NCBI GenBank assembly: GCA_933228895.1
Contig: OW121847.1
Span: 83,183,656-83,247,655, forward strand
Length of the DNA stretch: 64,000 nucleotides
Origin: Platycnemis pennipes
Taxonomy: Eukaryota; Arthropoda; Insecta; Odonata; Platycnemididae
Reading direction: 5' to 3'
Shown here: positions 57,891 through 64,000 of the stretch, in pieces
Position numbering within the stretch: position 1 is the first letter of the stretch
Layout: each line of letters opens with the position of its first letter
Translations under genes and position numbers: made by a program
Notes under the pieces: generated by a model
What the model was told of the DNA's origin: nothing
What the model saw: the letters and a program-made list of their open reading frames with translations, nothing else
Database searches by the model: none

Positions 57891-59022
57891 CTGCGGTGTG
57901 GCTTTCACGGCAGCAATCGGCGATAATTACAGACAACGCAATCTTTTGATAGGCCATGAACTTAACATAATACAACAAAGCCAAGAGTAACACAAATCCA
58001 ATCTTTCTCTCACTAGATATTTAAATCTAAAATAAGTAAAATTACCCAAAAACTTCTTTTTTTGCTGTAATGGACAACAGGCGTCATCTATAGAGTAGAT
58101 AATTTACTATGGGTCGACTTACGCGGGAAGGTCAAACTACACCAAAGAAGACATTGATGCCTGATCACATCAGACCTTTTTATCATCACAATGATCAAAT
58201 ATCACCTATCGAACTATGTGATGCCTTAAACTAGAGTTGACGTTCAGAACACCCACAGTTTGGCATCAACTCTTGCATGCTTGGCAATGAGTCACGGGCC
58301 GTCATGCGGTTAAATCTGTCGCTGCAACAGAAATGCGGAAAAATGCAAGCATGTCACAGGCCTTACTGAACATTCGTGTAACTTCGGATCTGTGTAACTT
58401 CGGATCCGTGTAACTCGGATCCGCATAAGTCGAGTACTTGCTGTAGTTCTCCACCACTGGTACATACAATCCGAACGACTGGTATTCAAATCCTTAATCC
58501 AAATATTCGATCGTATCTTTTAACCATGGATTCGATCAAATCTTTTAACCATGAATTAGATCGAATCTCGAATCCATGCATTCGATAGGATACGACCAAA
58601 TCATCGAATCCCTGCACAACCCTAGTTGAAAGTAATGAAGCCCACAAAACCAATGTTTACTCAAGACAGAGAGGAGAGAAGAGAAATAAGTAATGGAGCA
58701 GATATTTCATATGAAAGAGGCTGACCCATCTTGATGCCTCAACAGATAATAAGCAGCTATTTTCATGATGGTGAAAAAAGCATGAGAAATTTGGTGACAA
58801 AATCCATACCCCACAGGGATTGAAAAAATTATATACAACATTGAGTAGTAAAGAATACCCAAAAAAAAATTAAAAATGACAGGTATTTTATGTATGTGAT
58901 GGATTACAAAGCTTACTTTTATGAAACAATGTTAATTTGTTGATTTAAAATTTAATCTCTGCCCTGGTCAAATTATTATATTCAGCAATTCAGAAAGTAT
59001 GTACGACATCAACATACGATTT
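57891..59022. other. Intron sequence with two transposon ends
   Basis: At 58381-58443 a 17-base unit (GTGTAACTTCGGATCY) is repeated three times and leads into ACTTGCTG-TA, a pogo-like end. At 58480-58623 repeated TTCGATC/GAATCGA words end in TGCACAACCCTA, inward TAGGGTTGTGCAGGGATTCG, a hAT-like terminus related in form to that at 17777. No partners and no gene. Confidence 0.5.
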
Positions 59023-59023
59023 A

Positions 59024-59562
59024 ATGGGGGCGTTTACTCGGAACCGAAATCGCAATTTTGTACACGAAATCGTTAGATGGAAACGAAAAACTAATTTTAG
59101 TTAAAAAATTATTCTTCTAACCACAACCATTCACTTATAAATCAAAAATTAAAATAAGCAAAAGGTGACGCCCACCGAAAATGCTGCTGTGATAACATTG
59201 ACGTCATTTTCCTCCCGTCCTTCACTGCTTTCAGGGGAGGGGGAAGGGAGTGGAGGGGGGTTCTCGGAAGGTCTGCTCGCACAGATGCTGTTGAAATCGC
59301 TCCCATTGGCCGATTCAGCTGTGTCCACCCCTTTGCGATAAGGCGAAGTAGCTTCGCGGGCTCAGTTGTGATTGGACGAAGTCGATATACGTCAGAGGTT
59401 GCACCACACCCACTTTTCCGAAAGGGTTAAAGACATCAGTTTTTCCCCGCTTATAACTCGGGAAATAATTGTTGGATCAGAAAACGGAAAAATACGGGTC
59501 CTTTTATTTTACAAACTCTATCAGATTCAGCAATTAAAAAAATATGGTAAACGACCCCATTG
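59024..59562. mobile_element. MITE with ATGGGG-CGTTTAC inverted ends
   Basis: The left end is ATGGGGGCGTTTACTCGGAA and the right end, inward, is ATGGGGTCGTTTACCATATT. About 12 of 13 outer bases agree. No clear target duplication is visible. A diverged partial copy is at 30170-30300. The interior has GC-richer stretches and no gene. Confidence 0.6.
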
Positions 59563-60820
59563 AGCATACTGGGTATGCAGGATGGCAGGAAGGGGTTAAT
59601 GTAGAAGTTCAATAACTTGCAGTTAGGCCATGTTCCATTTCATGCCTTCAAACATTGATCACATTGACCTCGACAAGTTCGGTTTCACAACTTGGAACAC
59701 TTTCATGGGGACACCAAGAGTCCCAGAACTGAGCTTGAGAATATGAACCTGAGTACTCCAAAGGCACTACCAGAAAGCTCATGCAGTTGTTGTAACAAAA
59801 AGGAAAAATTTTTGACTTATCTGGTGAATGAGTAATGGCAACAGGGCCCACTTTCAAAGCAACCGTTGGCCTAAACTAGAATCACAGCTCAGAATTTGAG
59901 GAGTCAACGTATGCATCACATCAACTTGTATGCTGGCATATTACACTGTGAAACAATTTTTAGCAAAATTTCTGTTGAGTTCCATTTTTCAGCTGATTTA
60001 AAGTAAAATTGGCATGCTGATATCAAAACTGACGTAGTTTTCTTCTATCACATCATATTCTTCTATCAAGTTTTTTCTCTACAGCTTATCTTAAGGTGAC
60101 CTTACTCCACTAGATCAAGCCTGAAACATAGGAAGCACAAGTGCCCTCCTATTCACTGATGTAAACCTCCCTTGGCTGGTGAGGGATGAATGACGCTGTG
60201 GGAGAACAGCAACATAGCCTATACCATCCATCATAGGACCACTTGAAAAAATTTCTAGTTGGCTATTTTCACATGTAAGTAATTTTATTTCTGCCGATCG
60301 TGGTTTCGTAGCTGAGTGACTTTGTCGAGGTGTTTGTTGTTAATGTCATTCACTGATGAAAACATGGCTGGTGACAATAAAATAAATTACATATGGAAAT
60401 AGCCAACTTGAAATTTTTTCAAACGCTCCCACAATGAAGGATTTTCACCAAGTCATGCCCGCTACAATTAGCCATCTCTATGATATACAGTAAAGTCTGA
60501 GATTGTGTGTGTATGATTACAGCAAAACTATGTTTGAATCCACTTAATTTTATTGGTGTAACACGTTACAATTCATAGGCGTCATCATCAGGTACAAAGG
60601 TGGAAATTCTTTTCCAGTGTTATTTATCCTCAAATACTATAGGGGGTGGTGGGCTGGGAGTAGGGAAGATGAGGGGACGTTATGTCTCGCTCCTTATAGT
60701 GAAGCGCATTTCAAAGTGGATTCTAAGTTCATGTCTGTGTACAAGGAGTAGGCAGTGTTTATTATTTTTATTTGCATATATTCTTATTTCCTCTACCTCC
60801 ATTTTTATTTCCTCATGTCT
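59563..60820. other. Intron sequence with one repeated motif
   Basis: At 60541-60595 (minus) CCTGATGATGACGCC, TAACGTGTTACACCAATAAA matches the motif type at 46.05 and 47.78 kb. Otherwise nothing was recognised. Confidence 0.4.
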
Positions 60821-60829
60821 GTTTCCACT

Positions 60830-62150
60830 ATTTCACATCATAAGTTCATAAATAGCCCTGAGTTGTTTTGTTACATATGTGGCAGTTTTACCATTCCCAG
60901 TAAAAGTACAAACATCAGCTCATTTAAAGGGCAAGCCTATTTTGCATATTTTAAAGTGAAAATTGGTGATCAAGATAACCATTGGGCACCTTATAAGGTG
61001 TCCAACCAGTGTGTCGAGAGTTTGCGGACGTGGACGAAGGGAACCTAAACCAAATATGAGTATCCTCATACCCATAGGCCTATGACCAAATATGAACCTC
61101 TCGCCAAATATGATTTGGCGAGAGCCCAGAGACCATTCAGTGACTGATTACTTTTGTACAGTGAAAACTTCAGGATATAACAAGAAAAACGTAAAATAGA
61201 GTATCCTATTTTTTCATCAGCTATACGCCCAGTGCTTCATTCAGCTGAAATCCTAGTGCCAGTATTCAAAAAACTGCGCTCTTTTGAAGGAAAGGAAATC
61301 GAATATGGTGAAGATCGAAGTGACACTGTCATGAAGATTTTGAATTTTAAGATGACTCCATTCGTAAAGAATTTGATCAGCATCAGTTGAATGATTTGGC
61401 ACGAGATTTGGGACTATTCAAAGAGAGTTCAGAACTCATAGTGTCTAAACTGCACAAGAAAAACTTGCTTGAGAAAGGAGCTAAGGTATCCTAGTTTTGA
61501 TCAAAAGACAGTATTTCTGCAATACTTTGGAAAGGAGAGTGGATTTGTATTTTGCCATGACGTACATGGTTTTATGGAGGAGTTGGGAATTCCAGCCTAT
61601 GACATAGCTGAATGGCGACTGTTCATAGATAGCTCAAAACGGAGCTTGAATTGTGTCCTCCTTCACAATGTAAATTTATTTGGTGCAGTCACAATAGGCC
61701 ATTCAGTTTATTTGCCTGAAGAGTATAAAGACATAAAGAGAGTCATTGATTTGTTGCAATATCACAGGCACAAATGGGTCATCTGTGTTGACCTTAAAAT
61801 GATCTGCTACCTTCTCAGCCAGCAAATGCCTACCATGTTCGGTGGGCATTCAAAAACCTTATCAAAGGCCTTGGAAATACAAGCACAGAATTACAACAAA
61901 ATTGTCCAGCGTTTCTTGAAAATCTTCAAATTCCTTGGTTGCAACATGAGCATAAAGATTCATTTTCATCATAGCCATCTTGCTGACTTTCCGGAAAATC
62001 TTGGCGCAGTCAGTGATGAACAGGGTGAGCGATTCCACCACGATTAGCAGATCATGGAAGTAAGGTATCAGGGTTGATGGGAAGTAAATATGTTGACTAT
62101 TGTTGGAGCATCATGCAAGATTTTCCACAAAATGAACACTCCAGGAAAAG
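60830..62150 (+). pseudogene. Relic of a widespread uncharacterised transposon protein
   Basis: Plus-strand pieces in several frames. ELFCYICGSFTIPSKSTNIS with FAYFKVKIGDQDNHWAPYKV and CVESLRTWTKG (60850-61048) form an N-terminal Cys domain. FDQHQLNDLARDLGLFKESS lies near 61380-61425. Then a 192-codon frame (61469-62047) has PAYDIAEWRLFIDSSKRSLN, KWVICVDLKMICYLLSQQ and LADFPENLGAVSDEQGERFH. From memory this family is abundant in arthropods. The Cys-rich middle part between SQQ and the last block is deleted. Its function is unknown; it is probably a transposase or accessory protein. Confidence 0.7.
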
Positions 62151-62766
62151 CTATAAGCGAAAATTTTTACCTTAACATGCATTTTTGTCGTTTGGAGAAA
62201 GAATTTAATTTCTATTTTTTTATTTGCCTATTTACTACTTTTTCATTTATCAAAGTGACTATGTATAGACTTTGCATTAATAAAATTACTCTCTATGAAC
62301 CATATATTTGACAATTTCTTTTGCATGTGCATTTTGTGTGACGTTTGGAATCCAGAGAGGGTATCCTGTAGCTTAAAAAGTTGACATGATTGACAAAAAC
62401 TGAGATCACTTTTGGATTCAGAAGCCAAGAGTTAGTCAAAAACAGGTGTCAGACCTAAGTCAACAAATTTAGTGTTTCCCAGTGTTATGGTAGTCATTTA
62501 AACAGAGTACAAATACTGTTTTAGAGCAGTGATACAAGAAAAAGATGTGAAAACAATTTAAGTATTTTTAAGTTAAAAAAACAATTTTTTTAGGGAAAAA
62601 TTCCTGAAATCTACATATGATTCATGGCAAGGCTATGAAAATCCTTTCCACAGAAAACAATTCCCCATCCAAAGTGTGTCAATAAATATAAAATTTCACA
62701 AATTATCATGCAAAAAATGGAAAAATTCATGCACATGCACATAAATTGCATACCAAAGTTACTTAC
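62151..62766. other. Intron sequence, nothing recognised
   Basis: Ends at the donor site of the large gp78 exon. No other feature was recognised. Confidence 0.5.
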
Positions 62767-63461
62767 TTATCCTGCATGTGCTTTAAGACACACAAGTAGT
62801 TGCGATGCCGTTGAAGTCTCCTTCGTACTTCATGAGCTAAATACCGCAGCTGCATGCAGATAACAAGGGATGCCATTGATAGAAAAACATTTGCCCACAG
62901 CAACATGTGCAAATGGTGAGCAGCATCAAGAATAAGTCCTCCAAGCTCAAACCAGAGCTCAACATGATACCATGAGACCCATGGAAACCACGATTCCCTC
63001 CTTCCATCCCCTGAGCTACTGCCACTTGGTCCATTTTCTCCGCGATCCCCAGTCAATCTTGGACTACGTCTCAACCAGGAAAAAAGTCCTCCCGTCCTCC
63101 GGCCACCATTACTTTGATTTACTGAGGTAGACTTCCAAAACCTCCCAAGCCACCTGAGCACACATCCATCTTCAATACGAGCCCAAATATAGGAGAAAAC
63201 AGAACTGAAGTGCCACCACTTAAACTTAGAGCCTTGATCATGCAGCCGGGATCTAGTGGTGGATGATGCAATTGCAACTGCTTCTGGATTTTGTTTTATG
63301 CTCCCATCATCGTTGTCCTTCGCCGATATGTTGGATACATCTTCAAAAGTACTGACTGGGATCTGATGAGGTCTAGCCTCAACATGATGGCGACCAATAT
63401 CATATAAGTGTAGTCCATAGCGGAGCATAACATGCAGAGTTCTAATGGAAAGAAGCAAACA
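62767..63461 (-). CDS. AMFR: AMFR/gp78 E3 ligase, exon with last membrane segments
   Basis: First gp78 exon in the window. It follows a pyrimidine-rich stretch ending in CAG (63464-63462) and ends before GTAAGT (62766-62761). The length is 695 nt: 231 codons from phase 0 plus two bases that the next exon completes. It encodes SIRTLHVMLRYGLHLYD, then a hydrophilic stretch of about 135 residues, then a membrane block with HHLHMLLWANVFLSMASLV and MQLRYLAHEVRRR, which matches the gp78 family just before the RING. gp78 is a polytopic ER-membrane ubiquitin ligase acting in ER-associated degradation. From memory, human AMFR has only about 15 residues where this protein has 135. The insert is rich in Ser, Gly and Arg, with Trp-rich patches. 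The N-terminal exons must lie beyond 64000. The identification is firm; the exact upstream start of the protein is not visible. Confidence 0.93.
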
Positions 63462-64000
63462 CTGGAAAATAAAAATACCACAAATGTTATATTTTGCAAT
63501 GGCGGTAGGTATTTTCATCCTAATAACAGTCAGAATATTAAAAGTTTCCTAACACATAAGCTTGTACAAAATATTTAATTTTTCCATTTAGCATTCCTTT
63601 GGTTTGGGTTAATAATTTAACTCATATACACAAATATACTACAATACTACTAACTATACTATATCTAAAGACTAAAGATGGTTCTAGTTTCCCTCAACTC
63701 CAAATCTTGAATCCATCCTCAAATGTCAAATCCAGGTTCGAATTAGATCTTACAGGTCCCCAGCATCCCAAAATTTATTGAAACCTAAAAAAAATTTCTG
63801 AAACCTTTATATTATAACCTTGAGCCACTACAGGTTAATATTATAATTCAAAACAAAATATGAGATAAATAAGAAAATAAAGATTTGGCTTTGAAATTAT
63901 ACTTGCGATTCAAGGAAAAAGTAACCTTTAAATTTTCAATAAAATTAAGAATTAAAGGTAAAATTAAGATTGAGATTCGAGGGTAGATTTAAGATTTGAA
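63462..64000. other. Intron upstream of the large gp78 exon
   Basis: AT-rich. It contains the pyrimidine tract and CAG acceptor for the exon ending at 63461. From about 63870 on, short AATTAAGATT-type words repeat. No further gp78 exon was recognised before the window end. Confidence 0.5.

Noticed and set aside
1..64000. LTR retrotransposons, CRISPR arrays, bacterial operons
   Set aside because: No paired direct long repeats with tRNA primer sites and no regularly spaced short repeats were seen; the window is eukaryotic.

Overview
The window is AT-rich eukaryotic DNA and most likely comes from an insect or another arthropod. It holds one host gene on the minus strand. The rest is intron and flank crowded with transposable elements. 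The species cannot be named from the sequence. The evidence for an arthropod is a spliced gp78-type gene plus piggyBac, hAT, pogo/Tigger, Harbinger and Transib-like DNA transposons together with RTE/Proto2-like and I/LOA-like LINEs.

Host gene: I recognise AMFR/gp78, the ER-membrane E3 ubiquitin ligase. Six exons were joined by hand on the minus strand: 63461-62767, 54790-54680, 45198-44969, 40695-40574, 28591-28332 and 8105-7886. All five internal junctions have GT/AG sites and compatible phases, and the frame is open from the last transmembrane region through RING, CUE and the C-terminal helix to a TGA at 7888-7886. Exons for the N-terminal half lie beyond 64000. The introns seen are about 8.0, 9.5, 4.3, 12.0 and 20.2 kb.

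Region by region. 1-7885 (downstream of the gene): a 3.5-kb hAT-like element with about 500-bp inverted repeats (1233-4776) and a Transib-like element with RSS-like ends (4971-5783). 8106-28331 (last intron): an RTE/Proto2-like LINE, a piggyBac relic, a hAT gene whose own intron holds a second hAT element, a LINE fragment with RNase H, a pogo/Tigger element carrying an ATCG-rich palindromic array, and a nearly complete piggyBac with TTAA ends. 28592-40573: two 5S rRNA-derived SINEs and a complete 4.6-kb LINE whose 3' tail matches the SINE tails. 40696-54679: piggyBac MITE, tRNA-type SINE, Harbinger inserted in a pogo end, and a pogo element split by a 2.8-kb element with 641-bp inverted repeats. 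54791-62766: second RTE/Proto2-like copy, a MITE, and a relic of a widespread transposon protein.

None of the mobile-element genes looks intact. The nearest is the piggyBac transposase, broken only by one extra base in a G run. The most interesting items are the 5S-SINE/LINE pairing, the long-TIR element of unassigned superfamily at 49466-52289, the Transib-like MITE, the insertion of one hAT inside the intron of another, and the enlarged loop in the gp78 protein.
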